Source: Cladopsammia gracilis
Taxonomy: Eukaryota > Cnidaria > Anthozoa > Scleractinia > Dendrophylliidae
NCBI GenBank assembly: GCA_022457155.1
Contig: JAJGOT010000363.1
Location: forward strand, 214,001-278,000
Length of the DNA stretch: 64,000 nt
Direction: 5' to 3'
Shown: positions 9,731-20,373 of the stretch, piece after piece
Position numbering within the stretch: position 1 is the stretch's first letter
Layout of the letters: every line of letters starts with the position of its first letter
Program-made: the position numbers and the translations under genes
Notes under the pieces: model-generated
Told to the model about the DNA's origin: nothing
The model's input: only the letters and a program-made list of their open reading frames with translations
The model's database searches: none

Positions 9731-10790
9731 TCTGCAAAGGACTGCAAACGATAATGCTGTAGGGTTAGGGTACGAAAGACCAGTAATCAGCCAAAAAAAT
9801 GAACGAACATAACCGAAAAACTGCAAGGCTGATCTGACTACGTAAAAAAGTAGACTTTGCTAGACACCAAACCAATACGACAGAAACCGATAAAGCAAAC
9901 GGAGGGCAAATTTTAACTCATGCGCATGAGTAATTATGCTCAAAATTATGCTCGTTTTTAAAAATTATACTACTTTTTCTTAAAGTATGCTTTAAAGGCG
10001 CTGCGTTATGGTCCATCCGTCATCGATGAAGCGAACGATCACTGCAATTACTTCGTCTTGTCTAGTGTTTCCATAAAAAATTACCGATATGTCCCTTGTC
10101 ATCTCCACTGACCTCTCCTGGCATGTACTGCCCGAGACGAGATTGGTGCTACTGTTAAGGCGTTGGCAATTTTTCCAACAGAGGACGAAGCCTGTCTATT
10201 TTTCCGATAGGAATGCCTGCCTTCATAAACTCCTCCACTTCTTCCTGTCGGTATGCTCGCTCAGCTAAGGGTAGCGTGCTATCTTGGTGACTCTTCTCTC
10301 AACTAAGTGCTTCGCTAATGGGTTGTTCTCTCAACTTCGACTTCCTGATCTTTTTTTTCCCACTGGCGTGTTTCTTGGAAGTACAATTATGGGGTGACAC
10401 AATTCTGTTCTTTGATTAAACAACTTCCAGTTTGCAAGCAGTGCAAAATATCGTGTTGCCTCTAACACTTAGATGCTGACTTGGAATCTGATTGATGCAA
10501 TCATGTAATTGGACTTTTTTCACGTCAGATGCCCCCTGGTCTTGTATTTGCCTTTGGTTTGCTTCAGGCTCCGATCCCTAGCAATTTGAGGAGGTTCTGC
10601 TCTTCTTCTCGTATCTTTAAGTTGCTCGACGCCATTTTGTTGCCTGTGAAAGCGGGAACTGGGACACGCAATCTTTACTTTCCGTGTGCCCAGTCCTCTA
10701 GACGACGAACGACGCAATATTGCAGTCACCTTCTTCCCCCTCCCCCAGACGAATAAAAATAGACTGAGCCATGGACAGAACTTTAAAATA
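9731..10790. other. No gene seen
   Basis: Short overlapping open frames at 10,520-10,795 lie on both strands and have no coding character. No repeat with clear ends was found. Confidence 0.4.
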
Positions 10791-11060
10791 ATCAATCTAA
10801 GAGACCAAGCAAATTGTGACTCTGGTAATGTTTCCCCAGGGGCTTATCACCCAGTGGCAGTCATGGACAGCTGTTTCGTCCTTGTTAGAACCCATCAGCA
10901 TGGCGTAACCGTCGGACCCTGTACAACCCGAAAGCCGTATTCAGGTGCCCTTTATACCAAGGAGTGTGCATGCATACCTTTTAAGGGCCAGCTCTACACT
11001 ATGCATGTGGTAGCTGTTGGCTGGGACTACAAAATATCACCCTGGCAGTGGCGAGCTGGC
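10790..11060 (-). ncRNA. Hammerhead ribozyme repeat, possibly a broken tandem pair
   Basis: On the minus strand CCATG (10903-10899) precedes CTGATGGG, stem II with a G-U wobble and loop TAACAA, GAAAC, loopless ACAGCTGT and cleavage site GTC (10868-10866), then CATGACTG. One core change (A9 to G). At 11034-11052 the sequence ATATCACCCTGGCAGTGGC repeats the stem-I flank seen beside the 4030 copy, so a second hammerhead probably stood about 190 bp away. Tandem spacing of this order is typical of retrozymes. Confidence 0.65.
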
Positions 11061-11287
11061 GCTTAGAGGTGTGCATGCACACGCTTTAGCAGTAAAGAGC
11101 ACCTGAAAACAGTTTCACAGGGGCCCCAGTGGTGGCGCCGCGAAACGACGTCTGTTTTCTCAGGATACATGTATTGCAGTTGTAACTTTTGAGTCTGATG
11201 ACGAAATCCTATGATGTGACCATTCAGATCCCGATATTTTCCGGGGAAACTCCTTAACTTTTAATGACTTTTAATTTAATTAAGAAA

Positions 11288-11711
11288 ACTTAAAGGGAGA
11301 GTTTCACGGTTCGGCGCATGTGCACACATTAAAATGCTTTATTCGCTTTCTTACCATAAGTTTATCGGTTAAAACACCGCTCACATTTACTTCAATAATC
11401 ACATATTATAATTAGTCCAAACAAAGCGAAGGATGACCAAAATTCACAGAAAATTTCAACGGATTACACCGACAAAGTCAACACTGAATAAAACCTTTGA
11501 CCCGAAGGATTTATTCTACGCTCTGGTGGCTTTCATGGCGCACATGGGTATGTATAATCATCCATTCAATCAGCTGAATGACCGCAACATTTTCACGGGC
11601 AAATTTCCCGCCAGAGTTATCCACTTGCTTCCGATTGGACTAAACAAAGAAATTAAATGGGTTACGTCATAGCTTGCACATGCGCCGAACTGTGAAACCC
11701 TCTCTTTAATA
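11288..11711. mobile_element. TTAA-flanked MITE, copy 1
   Basis: The left end AGGGAGAGTTTCACGGTTCG and its near-complement at the right end (about 35 bp of inverted repeat) lie directly inside TTAA on both sides. This is the target duplication of piggyBac and Kolobok families. A second copy in inverse orientation lies at 33,730-34,131. The open frame at 11,433-11,672 belongs to the element interior and I do not call it. Confidence 0.8.
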
Positions 11712-11752
11712 TACAGTAATTTAATTAAATTCAAATTATATTCAAAATTATT

Positions 11753-11937
11753 CAAGTATAGAGCGTATGCACATGACGTCACGGCGGCCATATTGGTGTA
11801 CCAAAACAATAGAACGGCGGCCATGTTGGTGTACCAAAACAATCCTGTGGGATTTGAACGCTTTTCTTATGTTAACACTTTCTTTTGTTCCAATAAATTT
11901 GCATAGCTGCTTGCCACGTGAGTGCATACGCTCTATA
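11753..11937. mobile_element. Small MITE with 16-bp inverted ends
   Basis: The ends TATAGAGCGTATGCAC and GTGCATACGCTCTATA are perfect complements. The 16-bp sequence TATATTCAAAATTATT stands directly before the element (11737-11752) and overlaps its right end (11934-11949). A TA duplication (mariner-like) or a longer duplication both fit. Inside is a 29-bp tandem duplicate around GGCGGCCATRTTGGTGTACC. Confidence 0.7.
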
Positions 11938-11989
11938 TTCAAAATTATTTCATTTGAAACATATTATTAAAAAGTGTCCGCTTAAAACT

Positions 11990-12906
11990 ATTAATTTCTT
12001 TAGTGTTCTTAATATTATCGGCTAGCCAATTCCATTCCCTTGGAACCCGAAAGTAAAATGCTCTTTGTCCCGTTGACAATCTACATCGGGGGACCACAAA
12101 ATTCTTACATCCCCTTGTGTTCTTATTATGAACTACTGAACATTTAATAAAATATTTACCTATTTAGTAAATAATCTGGAGCTAAGCCATTTACACATTT
12201 AAATGCTAAAACTAAGTCATTAAATAAAACCTTCTCCGTAACATCTAGCCATTTAAGAGACCTCCGTCCCTGAGAGATTGGTCAAACTTCTTTAAACCTA
12301 GTAAAACTCTGGCAGCAAAATTTTGTACCAACTGCAGTTTGTGGAGATTGCGTTTAGATGTATTCCCCCAAACTGAGGAACAATAAAATAGTTTACTGAA
12401 AACAAAGCTATTTATAAATAATAAGAGTGTTTTCTTATCTAGAAGGTGTTTAATTCTACCTATCCAGCCTATCTGTACTAACTGGTTCATACAAATAGAG
12501 ACTGTTTTAGTGATAGTACATCATAGGTAAGATATTGATCAATATATACCCCGAGATCCTTAGCAAACGGAACTGGTGAGATAGTTTTGCCTAACAAAGA
12601 TAAGGAGATACGAGGTAGCCTCTTAATAAGTTGTGCTGAGCCAACAACCACTAATTTTGTCTTTTCAGGGTTTATAAGTAGAGAATTCTTTGCACACCAT
12701 TTACTTATGTTCCTAAGATCTTGGTTTACGGCTGCCATAGCACTTGATGAGTCTGATACAGAAAATTTAAAGTGCAATTGGCTATCATCAACATACACAG
12801 CGGGTTGACTGTGGGCAATAACACTGATTAAACCATTAATGTAAATAGTAAAAAGCACAGGACCCAAGATCGATCTCTGAGGTACTCCATTTGTTACGGG
12901 TAACAA
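11990..12906 (-). pseudogene. 5'-truncated LINE reverse transcriptase (CR1/jockey-like)
   Basis: The minus-strand frame 12906-12487 starts inside the RT palm with GVPQRSILGPVLFTIYING, followed by the catalytic YVDD and then WCAKNSLLINPEKTKLVV. A shifted frame (12490-12245) continues with LFINSFVFSKLFYCSSVWG and LVQNFAARVLLG. There is therefore one frameshift, and the 5' part is missing. The cut lies directly beside the AAT array at 12,917. The 3' untranslated part runs down to about 11,990. Not active. Confidence 0.75.
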
Positions 12907-12914
12907 TTCTGGAC

Positions 12915-12916
<2 letters not shown>

Positions 12917-12951
<35 letters not shown>

Positions 12952-13408
12952 TCAAGCCATCTTGACATCATCTTGACATCATCTTGAAGCCAGAAGACCG
13001 GACATTGTAGTTGTAAATAAGGAGGAGAGAAAGTGCACTATTATTGATATTGCCGTACCAGCGGATAAAAGAATTGGTGAAAAGGAGAATGAGAAAGTTG
13101 AAAAGTATCAGGATCTTAAAAGAGAAATTAATAGAATATGGAACATGAGAACTGTAGAGGTGGTTCCAATTGTTGTCGGATCATTGGGAAGTGTAACAAA
13201 AAATTTGGACAAGTGGTTGGCAAAGTTGAATGTTAAAATTAGTATTTCATTACTTCAGAAGACTACACTACTGGGAACTGCGAGGATTTTGAGAAAGGTG
13301 TTGGAGCTTTAGAGTAAAGAGAAAACCCTAGGGGACCTTTGGTCATGGGCTATGACCCGCTCCCTTAGGAAACAATTCGGAAAAAGATCATCCAGTTCAT
13401 TTATGAAG

Positions 13409-13445
<37 letters not shown>
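12917..13445 (+). mobile_element. R4/Dong-like LINE 3' end with restriction-like endonuclease remnant, in (AAT)n
   Basis: Between AAT arrays at 12,917-12,949 and 13,411-13,445 an open stretch reads RPDIVVVNKEERKCTIIDIA, then VPADKR, EKYQDLKREINRIWNM, VVPIVVGSLGSVTKN and LLGTARILRKVLEL before a stop at 13,312. The PD...D-VP...K pattern fits the restriction-like endonuclease of R2/R4 LINEs. The upstream RT is absent. The C-terminus aligns with the copy at 8763. Insertion into TAA repeats is the known habit of Dong (R4 clade). Confidence 0.7.
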
Positions 13446-13446
<1 letters not shown>

Positions 13447-13617
13447 TTATAGAGACATTTATATGCTATAAATGAACTTTTATAGCTTTTTCCTGCAAGT
13501 GTACATAAAATTGATGTTAAGGCTTAATCGATTTTTAAGAAATTTGTTAATAAAGTATTGCTTTGGACATTTATATGCTTAGATTATAGTTTTTAGATTT
13601 GTAGATATAAGGTTTCA

Positions 13618-13650
13618 GTAACTTATTTATTTATTTATTTATTTATTTTT
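13618..13650. repeat. (ATTT)n microsatellite
   Basis: About eight TTTA units. The flanks carry only remnants of AT-rich retroelement tails. Confidence 0.8.
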
Positions 13651-13739
13651 AAGTTTCGCTCTTGCGCACAGGTTACGCTTTGCGCGCTGTGTTGCTTTAT
13701 AACACTGTGCATACAGATAGTTTTACTGCAATAATAAAG

Positions 13740-15725
13740 ACTTTATTTTAAGAGGGTAACACTTAATAGCAAAGCCAATGAACTTGTGGCCCTCTCTAAG
13801 TATAAATACAATATGACAATGTATATGGATACATACAATAGCTAGTGAAAATGAAAAAATGAAAAAAAAAGGATAAATCGATAAAAACTAGATTACAATA
13901 GATGTACTTATAGAATGGAAAAAGCAAAAAATTGAATCTATACATTGAAATGACTTAAAAATAGCTGTTGCGTAAAAATATTGTTCCACATATTGTGCTT
14001 AAAGCAACTTATGCTGTCAGCCTTTCGTATATTTAGAGGAATCTCGTTCCATATTTTTGTGCTGGTGACGAGGAAGGTGCGCCCACCTTCAATTTCTCTG
14101 GTATATCTAGGGCATAATACATTAAAGTTTGAATATCGTGTAGTTCTTATGTCTTGAGTTGTTTAACGAAATATGTTCATTTAAATAGCTAGGTAGTTCA
14201 CCATGGATTCGTTTGAACATTATCGATGCTTTATCAATCCCACACTTGTCGTAAAATGGAATCCAATTCAGTCTGTTGAAGAGTTCTACGGATGGAGCCA
14301 TCCTCTCTGCATATAAGATGACTCTAGCAGCGCGTTTCTGCAGCTTAAAAACTCTATATAATAGTTCTTTGTCACAATTTGACCAAATGATGCTGACATA
14401 ACTCATTACCGGACAAATAATAGAGTTGTAATACTGAATGCGTTGAGGAAGCGGTAAATACGCCCGGATCTTACGCAATACGGCTATGCGCGAAGCAAGC
14501 TTTTTGCAGACTTTTTCAGCGTGTGGATTAAAGGAGAGCGCGCTGTCAATATTTAGACCTAGGAGTGTAACACAGTCAACATTAGCTAAAGCCTTTTGGC
14601 TAGTTCCCAAAATAACTAATGCGTCCTGCTGGATCCTGGGCGCCAACCTATTCCCTGTGACTGTGAGAACTTTGGTTTTGGATTCATTGGATTTCCCCAA
14701 AAGAGGTTCTGAGTGTAGACTGAAGACTTGACATATTGAATCTTCATATCGTACTCTCTGATATCTGCTTGATAGGTAGCTACTAAACCAGGAAGTTACA
14801 GAAGCTTTGAGGCCCAATTTTCGTATTTTTTCTAACAATAGATTAACGATTGAGGCTGTCAAAACCTTTTGACATATCAAGCAGTACTAGTAACGAGGCA
14901 GATTTTTCATCGATTGCTTTAAAAATGTTGTCTGTAACATTTATGAGGGCAGTTTCTTTCGAATGCATTTTCCTATTGCCACTTTGATAAGTCGACAGTT
15001 AATCATGCGTTGTCAAAAATTCCACAAGCTGCTTGCGTGCCAGTCTCTCACTTATTTTCGATAGGATGGGTAACAATGAGATCGGCCTGTTGTTGACTGG
15101 TTCTTCTAAGTTTCCTTCTTTGGATACATGTATCACCTCAGCAATTTTCCATGCTTTAGGAAAAGCAGCCATCTTAAACGAATTGTTCACCAGTCTGGAA
15201 ATCACAGGTGCGATGCTCTCACAACTGTCTTTCAGGACTCGTGCAGAGATTTTATTATATCCTGGCGCTTTGCCAGCTAAACTCTTAATAACAGACTTGA
15301 CGTCAATTTTTTTTACATCTTGAAACTCAAATCCTTCTGTTTCAGCGTGTAGGTCAGTGTCAATATTTTTCTCCCTAAGACCACATTCTTCATCGAAACC
15401 ATATTCCCTTGTTATCAAGTTCGCTTTATAGGCAGTAAGTTCTCCTACTGATGTAAAATACTTATTGAATTTATTTGCCAAAGTCTCATGGTCCTCCAAA
15501 GTGCATGGACGTTTAGCAATACCGCGAGCATACATCGATTTAAGATCTTCTTAGTAGCATTAATTTTGTATTTCCTCTGCTGTTAGCTATTTCATTTCTT
15601 ACATGGATTTTTTCAGCAATTCTCAGTTCTCGTTTCACTTCTTGTCGAAAGAAGCGATATCCGTTCCAGCATAGTTTGTCGTTAGTCCGAATGGCTTTCC
15701 TAGGCCAACGATCCCTGGTCTTCAT
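13740..15725 (-). pseudogene. Broken LINE with deleted RT catalytic core
   Basis: Minus-strand pieces run in order: 15725-15540 (WPRKAIRTNDKLCWNGYRFF), 15535-14999 (LAGKAPGYNKISARVLKDSC ... NNRPISLLPILSKISERLAR, the RT fingers), and 14880-14122 (LGLKASVTSWFSSYLSSRYQ ... CVTLLGLNIDSALSF ... RVFKLQKRAARVILYAERMA, RT thumb and C-terminal region). In the last piece the RT segment carrying the G-V-P-Q and Y/F-A-D-D motifs is missing, and the sequence jumps from VFSLHSEPL to SKTKVLTVTG. An internal deletion plus frameshifts therefore make this copy dead. The clade is near CR1/jockey. Confidence 0.75.
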
Positions 15726-15897
15726 GAGCTGCTTTATTTCTGGTGTTACAAACGGATTAGAGCGGGACTTGATCTTTACACTTTTGATCAGTGGGCGCGT
15801 GCTGATTCAGTACATCTTTTTGAAGTATTAGCCTTTGCCACGCGATCCCTCAAAAATGGATTAAACAATTAAAGGGTAAAAGCGAACTTATAATGAA

Positions 15898-15930
15898 TCC
15901 TCTTAACAACAACAACAACAACAACAAATT
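15898..15930. repeat. (AAC)n microsatellite
   Basis: About eight AAC units. Nothing coding is attached. Confidence 0.85.
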
Positions 15931-17470
15931 ATCGCTATGTAAAATTTCTTGCAAGTTTGCAAGCCAGTTGTTTGTGAAAATGAAATTTGGAACACCTACA
16001 GCTGAGAAGAGGATGAAACAGGCTTACTTCGAGGAAGAGACCGTACGAAGTACGTACGGTATTCCCTTCGCAGTTACTAAAAACTCCAGACTAGCTATTC
16101 TCTTTTTGTCGAGAATTGCCCTGCTTGATTAATCTTCTCTTAAAAATTGAAATAATCCGTCTCTCTTCTTCATAATCCATCACTTGTCCCATTTGAAGTT
16201 CAAGGTCATGTCAAATCACTTACAGATCCCATTCCACAAATACTAAAGTTTTACACTGCAATTTTTTATTCATAAACAATAATCTAAACAGTCACTATAA
16301 TATCTGCGAAACGCTGTTTCTAAGACTGTATGACGACGTAATTAGTTTTTCAGTTATCCAAGAACCCCGATATAAGATATCTGTTGTAACTATTCTTACC
16401 CCGGAACACGACCAATCTGTTTTATTTTATTTATTCGCTGAACGACTTGTACTGGGCCTATGAACGCCACTATACTGAAATAGTAAAGAAGTGTTTGAGT
16501 TAGCACAGCTAGTTAGCACTACTTGTTCTTGCGAGTTGAGCAAAAATAAAAGAGCCTATGTGGCAGTCAAGTGCGAAAGCACGATACGAAACCAACCGAA
16601 TAAACCACCTCTCCCTCCCCTCCCTCACTTGTCACTCTGTTTGTGAAAACTTGAGAAAACTTTATAATGAGGTATTAAAAAGGGAAATGACCCAGCAACA
16701 AAGGCATTCGACAATTACCGCATTTTCAGGAACCGTTTATGAGCCATTAAATCCCCAGCAATGATAAATTGTTACGTTCTTTGTGATTCTATCGTTTTGA
16801 CCACAAATGGTCTCCCAGGGACAATAAACCACGCCAATGTATTTCCCACAATTTTGAAAAGGAGGAAGACATGGTATGAAATACAGTGTCTGCAATAACG
16901 CTAAATCATTAGCAAACCAAATGAACCTTTGTAAGGGAAATTCTGCAGGGAATTAGCCCTCACTCGGGGATGTGGGGGTGGAGGGCGGAGATGGGATATA
17001 CTCTTAAAACTGTTTGGTGGGGATGTGCGCCCACTTCATGATATATATATACTTACTCACTTTTCAGACCAAGGTATATTTTCAGAGCTAATCTTTAATC
17101 TTTAATTGAGAATAATTGCCAATAGCGAGGCTAATCCGGCAACTAAAGGATTGTCCCTTATTTTAAGCCAAGGTTGCGAACATCTAATCCCAGTTTCAGA
17201 CTAGAAGACAAAACACCCATTTCAGACCAAAATTGTTAAATCCTATTCCTGTTTCATACCAATACGACTGAATACGCTTTTAGGCCGAACACAACCATAC
17301 AGCTCATTTCGGTCCCTACTGCGCTTCACGTTTCCACGTTTTCCTGAGAGAAATTAAAAGTGATAGCCTAGTATAGCATGACTAACACTTCCTTCCAGTC
17401 GGCATGAGGGTACTCCTAAAAATGTTTGGTGTTTGGTTATGCGTGAAGTGATATTCGCTTTACCCTCCCT
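15931..17470. other. No gene seen
   Basis: Several short frames without coding character. A palindromic GTACGAAGTACGTACGGTA stretch lies near 16,050. No element boundary recognised. Confidence 0.4.
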
Positions 17471-17478
17471 CCGAAACC

Positions 17479-17521
17479 AGGTGTCTTCTTCTTCTTCTTC
17501 TTCTTCTTCTTCTTCTTCTTT
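17479..17521. repeat. (CTT)n microsatellite
   Basis: About 14 TTC units. The serine-run frame over it is an artefact of the repeat. Confidence 0.9.
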
Positions 17522-17567
17522 GCACAGAAAAATACGGTGCGCTGCATGCTATACTGCACACTTCTTA

Positions 17568-17886
17568 CGATGCAGAAAACCTCGAAGTGTCACAAATGTG
17601 AAGGATGGTCGATCTTCCGAAACAAACCCACAGTGTTGACCAGTAGACAACAAGAATTGACAGGCACGCAGGAATAACCCTTTTATAGATCTTTTAATTA
17701 CTTTGCAGATTTTTAGATGACTAAACAATGCAGGAAAACCACAACACGTGTCACGAGTGTGAAGGATGCGATGATCTTCCTAAAAAACCACAGTGTTGAC
17801 CACTGAATAGGCCACAATAATTGACAGGCCCGCGGGAATAACCTTTTTATAGACCATTTAATTACTTTGTAGCTTTTTAGATGACT
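17568..17886. repeat. Two-copy tandem duplication of about 160 bp
   Basis: 17,568-17,724 and 17,727-17,886 share TGTGAAGGATG, CACAGTGTTGACCA, ATTGACAGGC and TTTTTAGATGACT in the same order with about 15-20 percent divergence. Noncoding. Confidence 0.7.
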
Positions 17887-19395
17887 GAACCGGATTTAAC
17901 TGAGATGAGTTGTGACCTAGAAGTGAAAAACGCCAAGCATATGAGGAGATCAGAACCAAATTTAGCGCAGAATTGTTGCGGTTAAAGTCGAAGGGCAGCT
18001 GTTGACGATTGATCTGAAGTCTTGCCTCCTCTGCTGTTTCCGTTGTCGAGAAATTGAACAGGGGTGTCTCATATTTTTGTCGTCTAGCCAGTTATCTCAA
18101 TAGAATATTCACGTTTTCGATAACCGAAGTGCACAAATCACTTGAACCGATTAAGGGAAATCTTCTGTACCGTAAGAAGCTTAATCATAATCCTATTACA
18201 TGCACTTGACCGTATTCATAAATTGCCGCTCTTGACTTTTGTTTAAAAAAAAATAAACATAGTTTTTAAGATAGACATGTGGTTAACAGTAAGATTGAAT
18301 CAATACGAATAATTTTTAGTAGAAAATGTTGCATTGAAAACAGTCATGTAAAATTGAACTGAGTCGTACATTTGTGGTCGTACGACCGAAAGCTCTCGAA
18401 CAAGTGAGCGTAATATGGGGCGGCAATTTACCGAAACGGATTGAGCGGATTAATGTGATTTACATGACATACGCATACCAAAAAACACAGCCAACTTCTT
18501 GAATGTGCATTTTAATGTTAAAGAGCTTAAATTTTTAACTGTAGTTATCGCAACGTTCAAAAACTCAATAACATTTTAAGTAAGTTGTGAAATGTAACAG
18601 TTCTCAAACGGTTTACTCAACTATGTGGGGGCGTATCGAATATATATTTGATGATATACATTGATACATTGATTAAAAGACGTAAATAGGTGCGAAAAAT
18701 TGAACATTTGCCGAGAAACGTCTGATGTCGCTGACTTAAACACTTCTTTCTTCTAAACTTCGTTGAAACTGGTGCGTTTTCAAAACTCTATTCCTATCCA
18801 GACCAATGCGTTTCCGTTTGAAAACCATCCCTTGTGATACGCCAAAACTAAGATCGATTTTCACCCGTCTACACTAAGCTAAAGACGAAGCGTTTCAAAA
18901 AAATTTTATTTACTTCAGCATGTCCGATCAGTATAGACGGTAGGCGAAAACGCGTTTATAGTGTATGTGAACCCGGCCCGAAGTAGTTGTCTGGATTGTT
19001 TGAAGAGCGTCGTTGTGTTGGTGATCTAAAATACTTCCAGTAAAGGGTGTGGTGCTGGTATGAGAGTGTCGCAATTCAAAAGCTCTTCAGAGGACAATTT
19101 GGCAGTACTTTTCAATGGTACTGTTAATATACTTTTTTTAGATTTCCCAAAATTAATTTTTTTCTTTAAATGAATTGTGTCTGTAGGACAAGGAACATTA
19201 CATATCGAAAGCGGTAAACTGTGATGATCTAGTAAACCGATTAAATTTGTTTTCATACCAGACGGAATTACCATCTGACGAAGTGGAATTTAAATGTTAA
19301 ACATTTTCCTCGTAACTGGGATGTTCTGTCGTGGGGTTGACGCGGGCACTACAAAGTAAAACAATATGAGGGGTATTGATGTCAAAGTTTCCTCT
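17887..19395. other. No gene seen
   Basis: AT-rich unique or decayed sequence. The minus-strand frame at 19,026-19,274 has no support. It includes the distal upstream region of the secreted peptide gene. Confidence 0.4.
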
Positions 19396-19402
19396 TAGCA
19401 TC

Positions 19403-19410
19403 TATAAAAG
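19403..19410 (+). promoter_or_regulatory. TATA box of the secreted peptide gene
   Basis: TATAAAAG stands about 200 bases before the ATG at 19,602. A pyrimidine-rich acceptor (ACTTTTTCTCAG, ending 19,502) between them suggests a short 5' untranslated intron. Transcription would start near 19,430. Confidence 0.5.
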
Positions 19411-19601
19411 GAATCAACTTAGAAAACGAGCAATGAAAAATAACTGTGTCCTGTCGTGAAATAAAGTTTATTAATAGCTAAGGAAATTAACACTTTTTCT
19501 CAGGTATAGGAACAGTTTGTGGCCTTTGAACACGTGAAGACATTGCCACTCAGTTCAATTGAAAGGTGCATCAAGTATCCGTCAGAAAAGACAGTTTGAG
19601 C

Positions 19602-20373
19602 ATGGAAAAGATAACCCTTATCATCATCACAGTCATCTTATCGTCAATCATTGTCCAGGAAAGCACAGGAAAAATAACTATTGTACTCAGTCATGGGCGC
19701 ATTCGATCCCCTACAAAAACTCGGAAAAGAGTGCAACCCAGCACAGCCATCACGAAGCCTTCAACAAAGCGACCAATTCCTCACCACATGAAACGCAAAG
19801 ACAAACGAAAGGTAAGTAGCGCCACTCGAAGTGTTTCCTTAATCTTGTATTAACCTTTAAGTTTTTTATAGTGAAAAGGTATTTTTTGTTTCCACTTCAG
19901 AAAAATCGAAAGCAAAACTACTGCTCGACAGCTTTCGTTTCAATATTCAGTGTAGGTTTTTGTTCACTATATACTATCAAGAGTCCTCTTGATATTGTAT
20001 CGGGATGGCGCAGTAGTAACATAGCACTTGTCTCCTGCCAATGTGGCCCGGGTTTGTTGTTGTTCTTGCCTCGGTACTCCACCATTTCTAAAAGTGAATG
20101 TGCCTCCACAAAATCCTGTTTTATTTTTTATTAATTAATTTATTTATTTATCACTCGTGCGGTGGAAGTAAAATATATGAAAATGTTTTTTTTTGGAAAA
20201 ACGTTCTTTACACACCAAAATACTACTGACACCTGAAAAGTTGAAAGATGGTCACATTTAGATTTAAAATTGCAATCGATAAAGTTAAATATATATTTAT
20301 ATCATTTTTTTCTTCCATTTAGAAAAAGAACAGATGGTTTGAATCTCCACGGTTGCCGATCATGACCGAGTGA
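19602..20373 (+). CDS. Small secreted basic peptide, two exons
   Basis: Exon 1 (19602-19811) starts with a clear signal peptide: MEK, then the hydrophobic core ITLIIITVILSSIIV, then a likely cleavage near ESTG (residues 21-23). It ends in phase 0 at the strong donor AAAG/GTAAGT. Exon 2 (20323-20373) follows a good acceptor (TTCTTCCATTTAG) and adds KKNRWFESPRLPIMTE and a stop. The joined product has 86 residues. The mature part is strongly basic with many Lys/Arg pairs (KTRKR, HHMKRKDKRKKK) that could be proprotein-convertase sites, and it has no cysteines. It may be a neuropeptide-like precursor, a cationic antimicrobial peptide or a matrix peptide; I recognise no family. The start is the first ATG after the predicted untranslated intron. 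The splice sites make it convincing although it is short. Confidence 0.65.

Noticed and set aside
10686..11066. 126-codon plus-strand ORF
   Set aside because: It reads antisense through a hammerhead ribozyme repeat, so the open frame is incidental.
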